Shown here: positions 1 through 11,837 of the stretch, in pieces
Layout of the letters: the number at the start of each line of letters is the position of its first letter
Position numbering within the stretch: position 1 is the stretch's first letter
Source of the DNA: Okapia johnstoni
Taxonomy: Eukaryota > Chordata > Mammalia > Artiodactyla > Giraffidae
Assembly (NCBI GenBank): GCA_024291935.2
Contig: CM044326.1
Coordinates: 38,334,948 to 38,398,947 of the forward strand
Direction of reading: 5' to 3'
Length of the DNA: 64,000 nucleotides
Notes under the pieces: model-generated
Database searches by the model: none
What the model saw: the letters and a program-made list of their open reading frames with translations, nothing else
Told to the model about the DNA's origin: nothing
Program-made: the position numbers and the translations under genes

Positions 1-896
1 ATCTACAACAAAGGAAGCAAGAGTATACAGTTTAGAAAAGACAGTTTCCTCAAGAAGTGATGCTGAGAAACTGGACAACCACCTGTTAAAGAATGAGATT
101 AGAATATTTCCTCATATCATATGCAAAAATAAACTCAAAATGGATTAAAGACCTAAATATAAGAGTTTAAACCATTAAACTCCTAGAAGAGAATATAGGC
201 AGAAGACTCTTTAGCATAAAACATAGCAATATTTTGGGGATCTGTCTCTGAAGGCAAAAGATATAAAAGCAAAAATAAATGAGATATAATTAAACTTAAA
301 ATATTGTGCACAGAAAAGGGAACCATAAACAAAACAAAAAGACGAACTACAGAATGGGAGAAAATATTTGGATATGATGTAACTGATAAGAGCTTAATAT
401 ACAAAATATATACAACTCAATATCAGAAAATTAAACAACCTAATCAAAAAATGGGCAAGGACCTGAATAGACATATTTCCAAAGAAGACATACAGTTGGC
501 CAATAGATACATGAAAAGATGCTCAATATTGCTAATTGTTAGAGAAACGCAAATCAAAACTACAAGGTACAAACGCACACCAGTCTAAATGGCCATCACC
601 AAAAAGTCTACAAATAATAAATACTGGAGGAGGTGTGGAGAAAAAGGAACACTGTACCCTGTTGGAGGAAATGCAGATGTATACTGATGCTATGGAAAAC
701 AGCATAGAGGTTCCTAGAAAAACTGAAAATCAAACTACCAAATGATCCAGCGATTCCAAAACAAGTATGGAAGAAACAAAAATCCAAGAAGATATAAGCA
801 TCCCAGTGTTCCTAGCATCATTATTTACAAGAGCCAAGATGTGGACACAGCCCCCAAGTATCCATCAGCAGATGAATGAATAAAGAAGGTATGGTA

Positions 897-932
897 TATG
901 TGTGTGTGGGTGTGTGTGTGGGTGTGTGTGTG
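897..932. repeat. (TG)n microsatellite
   Basis: A short TG/GGTG tract directly at the 3'-tail side of the adjacent antisense SINE. This is a common place for microsatellites to grow from a retroposon tail. Confidence 0.9.
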
Positions 933-1120
933 CTTGCTCATTTGTGTTCGGCTCTTTGAACCCCATGGACTGTAGGGCCTAACTCCTCTATCCATGGGAT
1001 TTCCCAGGCAAAAATATTGGAGTGGGTTGCCATTTCCTGCTCCAACCCAGGGATCAAACCCATGTCTCTTGCACCTCCTGCACTGGTAGGCAGATTCTTT
1101 ACTGCTAGCACCACTTGAGC
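931..1120 (-). mobile_element. Bov-tA SINE inside L1
   Basis: Antisense copy of the ruminant tRNA-Glu-headed SINE. It shows the typical 'ccatggactgtag', 'ggcaaaaatattggagtggg' and 'gggatcaaacccatg' blocks in order, the last being the degraded tRNA B-box region. L1 sequence resumes on its far side, so it inserted into the older L1. Confidence 0.9.
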
Positions 1121-1410
1121 AGACCGAATATGCAAGGAAGCCCAATGGAATATTACTCAGCTCTAAAAAGGAACGATAAATTGCCATCTGCAGTAACATG
1201 GATGGTCTTAGAGAATATTATGCTTAGTGTCTAAAATAAGTCAGACAGAGAAAGACAAATACTATTTGTTATCATTACATGTGGAATCTAAAAAATAAAA
1301 TGAATGAGTGTGGCAAAATAAAAAAAGAGTCACAGATACAGAAAACAAACTAGTGATTACCAGTTAGGAGAGGGAAGGATGGAGGGGCAAGAAAGGGATA
1401 AAGGAGTAAG

Positions 1411-1718
1411 AAATTCCCTGGTGGCTTAGATGGTAAAGACTCCCCCTGTAATGCTGGAGACCCGAATTTGATTTCTGGGCTGGGAAGATCCCCTGGAGAA
1501 GGCAATGGCTACCCACTCCAGTATTCTGGCTTGGAGAATTCCATGGACAGAAGAGCCTGGCAGGCTATAGTTCATGAGATGGTTGGATGGCATCACCAAC
1601 TTGATGGACATCAGTTTGAGTAAGCTCTGGGAGTTGGTGATGGACAGGGAAGCCTTGCATGCTACAGTCCATGGGGTCACAAAGAGTGAGACATGACCGA
1701 ACAACTGAACTGAACTGA
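1411..1718 (+). mobile_element. Bov-tA SINE with long BovB-like 3' part
   Basis: Begins with the tRNA-derived 'ttccctggtggctta' head, continues with the Bov-A body, then about 100 bp matching the BovB ORF C-terminus ('gagatggttggatggcatc'), and ends in ACTGA repeats. Either a composite SINE or a SINE recombined with a BovB 3' end. It sits inside the same L1 as the SINE at 931-1120. Confidence 0.85.
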
Positions 1719-1778
1719 TACTGTGTACCTGAAACTAATATAATACTGTAAAGCAACTATAGTTTAATAAATAAATAA

Positions 1779-2215
1779 GTTTTAATGAACAAATTAAATA
1801 AAAATCAGCTAGCTTTTATTTTTATTTAACTTAATAAATTAAATAAAAAAATCCAGCCTAGTGGGCTGGTTGGTTTTTTAAAAAATGAAAGATGGAAGAC
1901 ACTTGGGAATGGCTCACAAATGGGATGATGCTTCATCTCGCCTCTCTTTTGTCTATTTCTTCATTTTGTCTTTTCTCTACATCCTATAAATCACCCTAAA
2001 ATGTTGGGGAGCCTGCTATTAAATGGCAACAGCTGTGAGAAGACCTATATTTTGACCCTGGGTCTGCCTTGAGAGGTCATGCCTACTTACTGAGCCAATT
2101 TCCTCATCTGCAAAACGGCCTGAATTATTCTCATCCCCTCTAAATGAGAAGTGCAGGGAGCTGGTAAGCTGATTTTCTAAACACTTCTTAAACCGTAAGT
2201 CCAGCACAAATGCAC
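1779..2215. other. AT-rich spacer and weak MIR trace
   Basis: 1779-1860 is A/T-rich sequence following the L1 tail. 1861-2080 is unassigned. Around 2085-2215 a 'tttcctcatctgcaaaa' core suggests a decayed MIR on the + strand. No gene is seen. Confidence 0.5.
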
Positions 2216-3330
2216 AGTCTCACTTATCTATCACAAAATCTTATTAACTGGTATCTTGCTTTGTTTGGTTTAGTTGTTCAGGACGGAATGTTTATCCTGA
2301 TCTTGCATTCTGAGAGCTCACAGGAATTTTAAATCTAATTTGATTTCTCTGATTCTGGCTTTCCCTTGACTTCCTATTTCAAGAGTGAAACTAAAGGAGG
2401 ATCTATTTCTCTTTGGTTTCAGGTTCTAACAGCGGGGCTTTTTTTGCATTCTGATTGCAAGCGCAGCCTAACAAAGCCATATTTAAACGCAGGGAAATGT
2501 CACTTACATGTTAAAAAGCTCACAGAAGCAAGTCTGTCTCTGCTGAATCTTTGAAGACGCTGCTTAATAAAAACGAGAGATCTTTCTGACGCTGTCCAAC
2601 AGAACCTCCAGTAGATTTGTTCCATGCATATTTTTGACGATAGAGATAAAAAGAGGGAAAAAGGCAGAGTGCATCACAACAATCATTTTTCATTACAGTC
2701 AGATATCCTCAAGCTTTAGTGCAATGGAGTCAACCAGAAAAGATTGGGTATTAATTATGAAGGTTCACTTTAATTTATCAGCAAAGGGTATCAAACAGGC
2801 CAAACGCCACAGCCTCTCATATAATTTATCTCTTCCTTGTAGGGAGGCATAGAGCAACGACTTGCAAATTGCCTCCTCTGCAAAAAGAAAGGAGAAAAAC
2901 ATACACACACCACACACAATTAAAGGCAGATAAGCATCAGGCAATGTGTCACATTTTCAGCAGAAAGCCAAAAGTGGAGGTCTTAATCTTCGGGGTTGGT
3001 TTGCTGAGAGTACTCACTGATTCTTCCCTTGATGTGACTACTTAACTCCTATTAAAATTAATAGGGGTCAGGCTTGATCATCAAGGGAGAAAGGGCCTCC
3101 TGGCGCGTATAGGCTTCAAGTAATAAGGATTTGGTGATTACTATATTATTTGGCCATTCATTTTCAGATTATCTTGTAAGTGTATGTTCTTTGTGATCTC
3201 GTCCAATTATGAAGAATAACATGCCGTGTAGGATCTATTTTTATTAAAGCAGTCTTCTTTTCTTAAGCATATAATTTAAGGGGGCATATTGACAGGATCT
3301 TAATACAGAGACCTTGAAACTACCCCCCCA
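2216..3330. other. Unique block, candidate conserved noncoding DNA
   Basis: No recognisable transposon. 2360-2900 keeps several CpGs and dense homeodomain-like TAAT cores (for example 'gtattaattatgaagg' near 2748). Around 3050-3066 there is a near-palindromic 'cctattaaaattaatagg'. No open frame of interest. Sequence texture suggests conserved noncoding DNA; conservation itself cannot be seen from one genome. Confidence 0.4.
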
Positions 3331-3554
3331 ACACACACACATACACCAAATAAATCATGTTAGTTACCATTTCTAACCTAGGTGTACTTTTGTGTGACCT
3401 CTGACCCAAAGATTTGGAGAGCATCAACTCATAAAAAAAATCCAATTCAAATATGTCTTAGATAATGGAATGGGAGGGTAAATTTGCTTGAAAAAGTGGC
3501 ATGAACATGTTGTTGAATGATAAATATGAAAAATCCAAGACAGCAATAGTTCCT

Positions 3555-3660
3555 CCCAAATGTCTGAGACACAGTTTCTGTTAAATGGGTGTAGTAAAAT
3601 CACCAGCCTCAAGATTATTCAAAAGAAGATCACATTTGTAAAAGTGCTTAGAACAGATCG
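3555..3660 (+). mobile_element. MIR SINE fragment
   Basis: Decayed MIR core: 'cacagtttctgttaaatggg' followed about 60 bp later by 'aaaagtgcttagaacag', the expected spacing on the + strand. Confidence 0.6.
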
Positions 3661-3665
3661 CCATG

Positions 3666-4136
3666 GTATATAATACAAAAAACACCCAATGTCACAGACT
3701 CTGATCTGTGTAGTGAGGAGGATAAGTAAAAACGAGAGTCAGAATTCATCTGCAACTTTTTAAGTATACTTTCGTACACTCGGAATTTCTTCCATTAAGA
3801 ATCTGAAAACAACAATAAACATAAAAACACCAACAGCATCATTTTGTAGGAGACAGGACATTTTTAAAGGTACAGGAATGAAAAGGGCATTTCTTTGAAA
3901 CAAAGAAATTTACCACCATGAAGTTTTACTGCATCTCGCTCTCTGATTTTTCTTTTTTGCTTCAGACTGGTGAAAATGACCTTGCAAACTACCTCTAACT
4001 TACAGGTAAGCATTCTGGAGCCTCTGAAATGACCATCATGGCAGCTCAGTGCCATGGATAGGATCAGTAATTCACAGGGACATTAACAATTAAGCAAGCA
4101 GGTGTGGTTGAATCTTTCTCATCAAAATGTTGTGCC
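3666..4136 (+). other. Unique stretch with splice-flanked candidate exon (3966-4005)
   Basis: Mostly unassigned sequence. A branchpoint-like CTGAT (A at 3946), a pyrimidine tract and AG at 3964-3965 precede 40 nt that end in CAG and are followed by GTAAGC (4006-4011). One of three frames through the 40 nt is open. With no homologous protein or neighbouring exon seen, this is at most a candidate noncoding or cassette exon. Confidence 0.3.
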
Positions 4137-5145
4137 ATGACCTAAGAATGAAAGAAAATGTTTGCAAAACATATATTTGAAAAGGGGTTAATATCCAAAT
4201 ATCCAAAATATAAAAGTAACTCATACAACTCAACAGCAGAAATCATCTTCAGCATCATCATTACTTTACCAACAAAGGTCTGTCTAGTCAAAGCTATGGT
4301 TTTTTCCCAGTAGTCGGGTATGGATGTGAGAGTTAGACCATAAAGAAGGCTGAACGCCAAAGAATTGATGGTTTTGAACTGTGGTGTTGGAGAAGACTTG
4401 AGAGTCCCTTGGACAGAAAGGAGATCAAACCAGTCCATCCTAAAGGAAATCAAACCTGAATATTCATTGGAAGGACTGATGCTGAAGCTGAAGCTCCAAC
4501 ACTTTCGCCATCAAATGCGAGGAGCTGATTCATTAGAAAAGACTCTGATGCTGGGAAAGATTGAAGGCAGGAGGAGAAGGGGACGACAGAGGATGAGATG
4601 GTTGGATGGCATCACTGACTCAACGGACATGAGTTTGAGCAAGCTCCAGGAGATGGTGAAGGTTAGGGAAGCCTGGTGTGCTGCAGTCCATGGAGTCACA
4701 AAGAGTCGAACACAACTGAGCAACTGAACGACAATGATCATCATCTGATTAAAAAATGGGCAGAGGATTTGAACAGACACGTCTCCAAAGATGACATACA
4801 AATGGCCTGCAGACACATGAGAAGGTGTACAACATCACCAGTCCTCAAGGGAACGTGAATCAAAATCACAATGAGATACCACCTAGCAGCTCTTAAGGGG
4901 ATATACATATACCTATAGATGACTCATGTTGATACATGGCAGAAACCAACTCAATATTGTAATGCAACTATCCTCCAATTAAAAATAAATGAATGAATAA
5001 ATATAAATGCAACCACTATCTCAAAAAGGTATCTGCACTTCATGTTCATTGCAGCACTATGAACAGTTGCTAAGCCATGGAAACCACCTAAATGATCACT
5101 GATTGATGAGTAGATAAAGAAAATATAGTGTATACTTTCTTCTCT
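4137..5145 (+). mobile_element. L1 3' fragment split by BovB
   Basis: 'ggttaatatccaaa...actcatacaactcaacag' at 4180-4230 continues after the BovB insertion with 'tgattaaaaaatgggcagag' (4747 on), then L1 3' sequence to about 5145. A short L1-tail-like piece (about 4905-4990) is inserted as well. Frame destroyed. Confidence 0.8.
4245..4743 (+). mobile_element. BovB LINE 3' end (RTE clade)
   Basis: 5'-truncated BovB in sense orientation. 4365-4727 still reads as the C-terminal end of the BovB reverse-transcriptase protein (basic [16 protein letters not shown] stretch), with frameshifts upstream. Only the extreme C-terminus is present, so no endonuclease or polymerase core. It lies inside the L1 at 4137-5145. 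Confidence 0.92.
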
Positions 5146-5777
5146 ATAGTTTGAAAATACGTTGTTAGCTTTATCCAGGTTCAGGATTGTTATATCTTCC
5201 TAAACACTCATTGTCATTGTAAAAATTATCTAATAAAATTATTTTTCCCTAATGCTTTTTTTGCCTCAAAGTCTGTTTTTTTTTTTCTGATGTTGATATT
5301 GCTATTCCAGCTTTCCTTTGCATTGTGCGTTTTACTGAGTTTTTAAAAATCCTTGTATTCTCAATATTTCTGTATCACTCTCATTATGTATGACCCTTGT
5401 AAACAGAACATATGTGGAAGTTGTTTGCTTGTTTGTTTCATCAGCTTTTCATTTTAAGATACTTGTAGGTTTACATGCAGGAGTAGGAGACAAATAAGAC
5501 AGAACCTAAGAACCCTTCAGCCAGTTTCACGCAATGTTAACCCTTTGTAAAGCTATAGGCCAATATCACAACTCAGATATTGACATGGATTCAGTCGAGA
5601 TACAGAAAATTCCCATCACCCCAAGGGTGATAAGTGGTTAATATCCAAAATATAAAAGGAACTCATCCAACTCACTCTGCATAATTCCTTAGAGATGTAT
5701 CCAGGTTGCTGTATGTACCAAAAGTTAGTTCTTTTTTTTTTTTTCTTTCACTGAGTAGTATTACATAGAATATACAT

Positions 5778-5964
5778 GAAGTGAAGTAAAATTCGCTCAG
5801 TCGTGTCTGACTCTGTGACTATACAGTCCATGGAATTCTCCAGGCAAGAATACTGGAGTGGGTAGCCTTTCTTTTCTCCAAGGGATCTTCCCAACCCAGG
5901 GATCGAACCCAGGTCTCCCACATTGCAGGCTGATTCTTTACCAGCTGAGCCACAGGGGAAGCCC
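5778..5964 (-). mobile_element. Bov-tA SINE with intact-looking B box
   Basis: Full head-to-tail antisense copy. Its tRNA-derived region keeps GGATCGAACC at about 5900-5909, which read on the minus strand matches the RNA polymerase III B-box. A 7-bp 'tatacat' flanks it at 5771-5777 and about 5970, consistent with a target-site duplication in the L1. Confidence 0.93.
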
Positions 5965-8323
5965 TAGTATATACATACTAAAGTTTAACTATTCACTCAT
6001 TGCAGGACATCTGGGTAATTTCCAGTTTTTAGCTACTATGAATAAGACTGCTATAAACATTTGTGTAAAGATTTTTATGTGAACCTAAGTCTTCTTTTCT
6101 CTGGGATAAATTCCCCAGGCATGTGATTGCTGGGTCATATGGTAGTTGCATGTTTAATTATTAAGAAACTGCCAAACTGTTTTCTAGTAAAACAGCTGTA
6201 CTGTTTTACATTCCCATTTAAATGGGACATTTAAGCAACATTCAAGTGATCCAGTTTCTCTACCTCCTCATCACCATTTGGTGTTGTCACTATATTTTTT
6301 CTGTTTTATTTTATTCTATTTTTAATTGTCTATTAAAGTATAGTTGATTTACAATATTGTATTAGTCTCAGGTGTACAGCAAAGTGATTCATAGATAATT
6401 TTTTTCTTTTTCAGATTCTTTTACATTATAGGCTGTTAAAATCCATTGAATATAATTCCTTGTGCTATACGGTAGGACCTTATTGTTATCTATAACAGAC
6501 TGGAGGAATAAGTCAGGAGTTTGGAATTAACAGATGCACACTATCTTTTATTTTAGCCACTCTGATAGGTGTGTAGTGATATTTCATTAGGCTTTTAATT
6601 GGCATTTTCCTGATGGTTAATGATTCTGACATATTTTGATGTGCTTATTTGCTATATGTGTATCTTTTCTGATGAAGTGCTCTTTATGTCTTCGAAGTTG
6701 TCCAGTTGGTTTGTTTGTTGTTGAATTTTAAGAGTTCTTTACACATTCCAGAAAATAATCCTTTATCAGATATGTGATTTGCAAATATTTTCTCCCACTG
6801 TGTAGCTTGTCTTTTCATTCACTTAGCAGTGTCTTTGGCAGAAAAATGCTTTTTCTAATTTTGATGAAGTCCTACTTATCAGTTTTTTTCTTTTAGTAAT
6901 TTTACAGTTGATCTTAAGTCTAAGAACTCTCTGCCTGCCCTACCTCCTGCAGATTTCTTTTCTCTTTCATTTTTCTAAAGCTTTTATGATTGTACATGTA
7001 AATCCTCTAACCATTTTAATTTAATTTTTAGAAAGCATGAAGCTTACGTCAAGGGGTTCTTCTTTTAGGTTTTCGTTTTTGGTTTTGCTGTTCTCTGTCT
7101 TTGGGTGCCCAGTTGCTCCAATACCATTTGTTTAAAAGACTGTACTTCCCCCATTGAACTGGTTTTACGTGTTTATCAAAGATCATTGCACATATTTGTG
7201 TGGGTCAATATCTGAATCTTCTACTCTGTTCCATTTATCTATGTGTCTATTTCTCTATTTCCGTTGATCTACCTGCCAGCACGACATCATCTTGATTACT
7301 ATAGCTATGGAGTAAGTCCTGAAATTGGGTAGAATGATTATTCCCAATTTATTACCATTTAAAAAATTGTTTCAGTTATTCTAGTTCCTTTTCCATGTAC
7401 ATTTCAGAATAATCTTGTCTCTATCTACCCCCAAAATCTTGCTTGGATTCTGATAAATATTACTTTAAATGTACATATCAATATGTGGATAACTGATATC
7501 ATTACTTTGTTGAGTCTTCCTATCCATGAACACAGTATGTCTCTCCATTTATTTAAATTTTCTTTGCTTTATTTTTTCAGTGTTATATAGTTTTCAGCAT
7601 ACAAGTCCGGTTCATGTTTTATTAGTTTTACACCTAAGTATTTCATTTTTCTGAGGGATTATAAATGGCATTATATTTTAAATTTTTCTGTCCATACATT
7701 CATTTCTAGTATATAGATATAGAATTAATTTGTCTATGTTTGTCTTATATCCTGTGACCTTGTTGAACCCACTATTCCTAGAAATATTTTGTAGATTCCT
7801 TGGGATTTTCTACTTAAATTCTTTATTTTTATGTCTTTTTCTCTAATTCTTTTACTCTCAACAACTTCTAGTCCCTTTATCTAGAAGGGACTAGTGTTAT
7901 TATCTTTATGTATAACTCTGGAAGGTATTATATAGCTGAGAAGTATTTGTTTTCACTCAATACATATCTTTCTTATAACTAGCAAATTTAATTCACTTAT
8001 ATTTATTGGGACTAATGACAAATTTAAGCTTAATCCACTAATTTTGTTTTTTTTAACTTAGTGAGATTTTTTTTAAAAGATTCTAAAAAAAATAAAAAAT
8101 TAAAAAAATTAAAAAAAATAAAAGATTCTTTATTTTACCTTCTAATGCATTCATTGGCTTTTCTTTATTTTTTAATTCTCCCTTCTTTGATGGTTTATTC
8201 ACATTTAAAATGCATATTTGATTTAATAAAATCTAGTCAATGTGACTATTCTTCTGAATATTACAATAACTATAGAATATCTAATTCCCTCTCCCATCTT
8301 TCATGACATTATGGTCTAACATT

Positions 8324-8980
8324 TTCAGTTCAGTTCAGTTCAGTTCAGTCGCTCAATCGTGTCCGACTCTTTGCGACCCCATGAATTGCAGCACGCCAGG
8401 CCTCCCTGTCCATCACCAACTCCCAGAGTCCACCCAAACCCATGTCCATCGAGTCAGTGATGCCATCCAACTATCTCGTCCTCTGTCATCCCCTTCTCCT
8501 CCCGCCCCCAATCCTACCCAGCATTGGGGTCTTTTCCAATGAGTCAACTCTTCACATGAGGTGGCCAAAGTATTGGAGTTTCAGCTTCAACATCAGACCT
8601 TCCAATGAACACCCAGGATTGATCTCTTTTAGGATGGATTGATTGGATCTCCTTGCAGTCCAAGGGACTCTCAAGAGTCTTCTCCAACACCACAGTTCAA
8701 AAGCATCAATTCTTCGGCGCTTAGCTTTCTTCACCGTCCAACTCTCACATCCATACATGACCACTGGAAAAACCATAGCCTTGACTAGACGGACTTTTGT
8801 TGGCAAAGTAATGTCTCTGCTTTTAAATATGCTATCTAGGTTGGCCATAACCTTCCTTCCAAGGAGTAAGCGTTTTTTAATTTCATGGCTGCAATCACCA
8901 TCAGCAGTGATTCTGGAGCCCCCCAAAAATAAAGTCTGACACTGTTTCCACTATTTCCCCATCTATTTCCCATGAAGTAG
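8324..8980 (-). mobile_element. BovB LINE 3' end, longest open remnant
   Basis: Starts with the (CAGTT)n tail at 8326-8350 and runs antisense through the BovB ORF C-terminus. 8552-8926 on the minus strand is still open for about 124 codons, with the YGCESWT and [13 protein letters not shown] landmarks of the RTE-type protein. 5'-truncated, so no complete reverse transcriptase. Inserted in antisense L1. Confidence 0.93.
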
Positions 8981-9560
8981 TATCTTCTTATTTCTAAACC
9001 CATTCAAATACATCCTTATAATAATTATTGTTTGCTATAAATATATAGAAAATATAAATATAAAATATTGTTTGCTATATGCAGAATAAATCTTTTTTGC
9101 CTAACATTGTTTTTTACATCCCTATCTTGAATTCCAGCATCCTTCACCCATGTGTATACCCTCAGATAGCTCTTTTAGCAGGAGTCCCTAAGCGATACCT
9201 CTCATGAACATTGCTTGCCTGACCTGTCTTACTTCACTCTTGAATCAGCATTTAGCTATGTCTAGAACTAGGTTGAGATTTATGTTCCCTCAGTGCTTTG
9301 AGGATATGCTGTTGTTTTCTGGCTTTTGGTGTGGGATACAAGAAGTCTGTTATCAACCTAATTGTTCATTCTTTCCAGATAATCTGACTTTTCTCACTGG
9401 TTGCTTTAGAAATTGTCCTTGCCCTTTTCCAGTGTCACCGTACGTGCCTAGCTGTGGATTTATTTTCATTTCTACTTCCTGCTCAGACTCAGTGCGCTAT
9501 CGTCCAAGACTGACCACTACAAGCACTTCATCTTCTTCTCTTGGTACCTTGAGTTTGATG

Positions 9561-10489
9561 CTTTAGTGAATTAACAGCATGGAGGACCTTTCTTTGAACC
9601 TGCCTTAAATAAAGCACACTTGGAACTCATGCCAAGAGCAACTGGGAACAGAAGATGAAATAATAGCCACAGAGAGGGCTTAGAAATAGAAGTCAACCTG
9701 CAGAAGAAGGAGGCATTCTTTGGCAAAATATATGCTGGCACTTTAACAGGACCCCCATCATTCATGGGGGACACGCCATTAAGAGTTCTTCCTTTGATCT
9801 TGGCTTAGACCCTTTTCTGTTTGACTATGTACAGAAAGAAAGGCAAACAAAATCATCTTCAAGCACCCTTGCACTGATAACTTTCTAGGATGTATGTGGT
9901 CCCTCCTATTTCCTTCCAGGGCTGAACAGATCATTCTGTCTCTTCCAAGCTCACCTGGTGCCAAGAACATGTAAGGCAGCCACTGTGTCTGTCTTATCAT
10001 CAGATGCTTGGATTCTGGCACACCTGCTGCCTTGCCTCCTCCCCCTGACTTCCATCTAAAGTGATGCTAAGGGTCCACGTCTCATTTCCTTGAAAAAAAT
10101 GTCAACAGCATTATCGTATGCATGTGTTGCACAGATAAGAGAAAGTCACTTTAAACAATCTGTTCCATTCACTTTGGCTTTACCAGCTTCAGTCTTTATT
10201 TTTAATTCATCAAAGCTGTGGTCTTTGTACTGGAGATGACATAGCCAATTCCAGTCACCAGCTAGGTGAGTGAGTCACCTTCCACCATGTAAGACTTTAT
10301 CATTTTCTCAAGGAATTTCACAGTCAATCAGAAGAAATGAGATTCTCCAGTCTTCCAGGGAAATCACTTCTTGCCTACTTTTGTATAAAAATCCCTTGCA
10401 AAATAATGAACTTTCGGCACCCAGCGTGGTTGGTCATTTGTGAAATGTAAACCAGAGGGAACTTTATCTGTGGAGTGCCTCAGGTTCTA
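9561..10489. other. Unique DNA
   Basis: No transposon recognised. A 7-bp-stem inverted repeat (CCCCCAT/ATGGGGG) lies at 9752-9770. 10060-10480 has conserved-noncoding texture (balanced composition, TAAT-type motifs). No coding evidence on either strand. Confidence 0.4.
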
Positions 10490-10704
10490 GGGCTTCCCAG
10501 GTGGCTCAGGGGTAAAGAATCTGTCTGCCAATGCAGGAGATGCAAGAGATTCAAGTTTCATCCCTGGGTCGGGAAGATCCCCTGGAGGAGGAAATGGCAA
10601 CTCACTCCAGTATTCTTGCCTGGGAAATCCCATGGACAGAGGAGCCTGTCAGACTACAGTCCATGGGGTCACAGAGGGTCAGACACAACTTAGCGACTGA
10701 GCAT
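10490..10704 (+). mobile_element. Bov-tA SINE
   Basis: Canonical sense copy: 'gggcttcccaggtggctcag' head, Bov-A body with 'cccatggacagaggagcctg', and the tail 'cttagcgactgagc'. Similar flanks 'cctcaggttcta' and 'cctcaacttcta' may be a decayed target-site duplication. Confidence 0.95.
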
Positions 10705-10774
10705 GGCCCGGCCTCAACTTCTATCTCCCATCCCAAGTGTGACAATAAGACTTTTTGTCCCCATATTTTTGACA

Positions 10775-10925
10775 ACAAGAATAAGAGCAGCTGACAGTCA
10801 CTGAGTGCTCACTACCTGCCAGGCGCAAAGCAGTCTATATATCACATTTTTTTTCCAGCTCTTATAAAAGCTCTGTAATATATGTACTGTTATATTTTCT
10901 ATTTGTGGATTAGACATCTGAGAAT
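10775..10925 (-). mobile_element. MIR SINE
   Basis: Antisense MIR features: 'actgagtgctcactacctgccaggcgc', then a degenerate 'tgtggattagacatctgag' block. Confidence 0.6.
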
Positions 10926-10936
10926 TATTAATTTAC

Positions 10937-11141
10937 CAGATGGTGCTATTGGTAAAGAACCTGCCTGTGATTGTAGGAGACATAAGAGACTTGGGCTTGA
11001 TCCCTGAGTCAGGAAGATCCCCTGGAGGAGGGCTTGGCAACCCACTCTGGTATTCTTGCCTGGAGAATCCCATGGACAGAGGAGCTTGGCAGGCCGCAGT
11101 CCATAGGGTCGCAAAGAGTCAGACATGACTGAAGCGACTTA
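10937..11141 (+). mobile_element. Bov-tA SINE
   Basis: Sense copy with a degraded tRNA head ('ggtaaagaacctgcctgtg') and a well-kept Bov-A body ending in 'catgactgaagcgactta'. Confidence 0.93.
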
Positions 11142-11837
11142 TCATGCAAAATTGTCTATCTTGGAGGCGACTAAGCAGAATTTGGACACCAGGTTTGCCT
11201 GAATCCAGAATCAGATTTTCAACCTCTGTCTGCACTTATCCCCCGGGAACCAATGCGCGAAGAACCACTGTGGTCATTGTCCTGGTGCCAATCTGATTCT
11301 TTATGGGGCAGCGATTCTAGAGGTGACAACGGAGAGACAAACAACGGCTGAGTCACCTGCCCATTTGACTCCTAGTTCAAACTTCCCACCACTGCACCGG
11401 ACAGCTTGGAGGGCCGTTCTCCCTTAAGAGATGCAGCAGGAAAGATCGACTTCTGTTTGCTTTTATAATTTTTTAAAAGAAGGAGAATGCCCCTAGATTA
11501 ACAAAATGGATATTTTTACCACTTTAATTAAGAACAAGGTAAAACGGAAATTAGCCATTTATCCTGCTTTTGAGGTGGATATACAGCAGAGGTAACTAGG
11601 GTTCAAAAAGAAGGTTTGTTATTTTCTTAGGCACCCAGGTGAAAACAGGTGAACTTTGCAAATACCTTGTATATCACATAGGAGGGCTCACAGAAGAGTT
11701 CCTCACAGCATTTCTGTGATGTGCGCACCAACGTCAGGCCACACGCACCGTGCACACCTTCTAAATAAAGTGAATAACTGTAACAGACAACCTACATGTT
11801 TGTGTAGCAAAATAAATAAAAATGAGATTCGGGCAGG
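11142..11837. other. Mostly unique, MIR trace
   Basis: A weak antisense MIR trace lies near 11290-11400 ('ggctgagtcacctgccca', 'agttcaaacttccca'). 11400-11837 is unassigned and AT-rich, with no coding or RNA gene signal. Confidence 0.4.

Larger units (their letters stand above)
1..1778 (+). mobile_element. L1 LINE 3' portion, interrupted by SINEs
   Basis: The + strand follows the 3' part of a mammalian L1: ORF2 C-terminal coding remnants (phases of a frame near 304-745 with frameshifts), then the 3' region ending in a 'gaaactaatataatactgtaaagcaac' type tail near 1720-1778. It is interrupted by a TG repeat plus SINE (897-1120) and a second SINE (1411-1718). The reading frame is broken, so the element is inactive. 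Its start lies outside the window. Confidence 0.85.
5149..9560 (-). mobile_element. Antisense L1 composite, 3'UTR to ORF2
   Basis: Reads throughout as reverse-complement ancient L1: 3' region motifs such as 'tgctgggtcatatggtag' near 6130 and 'aaatattttctcccactgtg' near 6785, then ORF2-derived sequence to about 8300 and again 8980-9560. Includes another L1 3' end near 6310-6510, a SINE (5778-5964) and a BovB (8324-8980). Several fragments are probably joined. Open frames within it, such as 9204-9566, are antisense remnants and not genes. Confidence 0.75.

Noticed and set aside
5890..5964. tRNA-like head with good B box
   Set aside because: Part of a Bov-tA SINE; no complete cloverleaf, so not a tRNA gene. 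The same applies to other SINE heads.
7868..7894. 10-bp-stem inverted repeat
   Set aside because: Lies inside antisense L1 sequence and is short; likely coincidental.
8552..8926. Possible reverse-transcriptase gene
   Set aside because: Only the C-terminal tail of the BovB protein; endonuclease and polymerase motifs are missing.
9204..9566. 120-codon open frame
   Set aside because: Lies in antisense L1-derived sequence; no independent support.
9752..9770. 7-bp-stem GC hairpin
   Set aside because: Too short to distinguish from chance in 64 kb.
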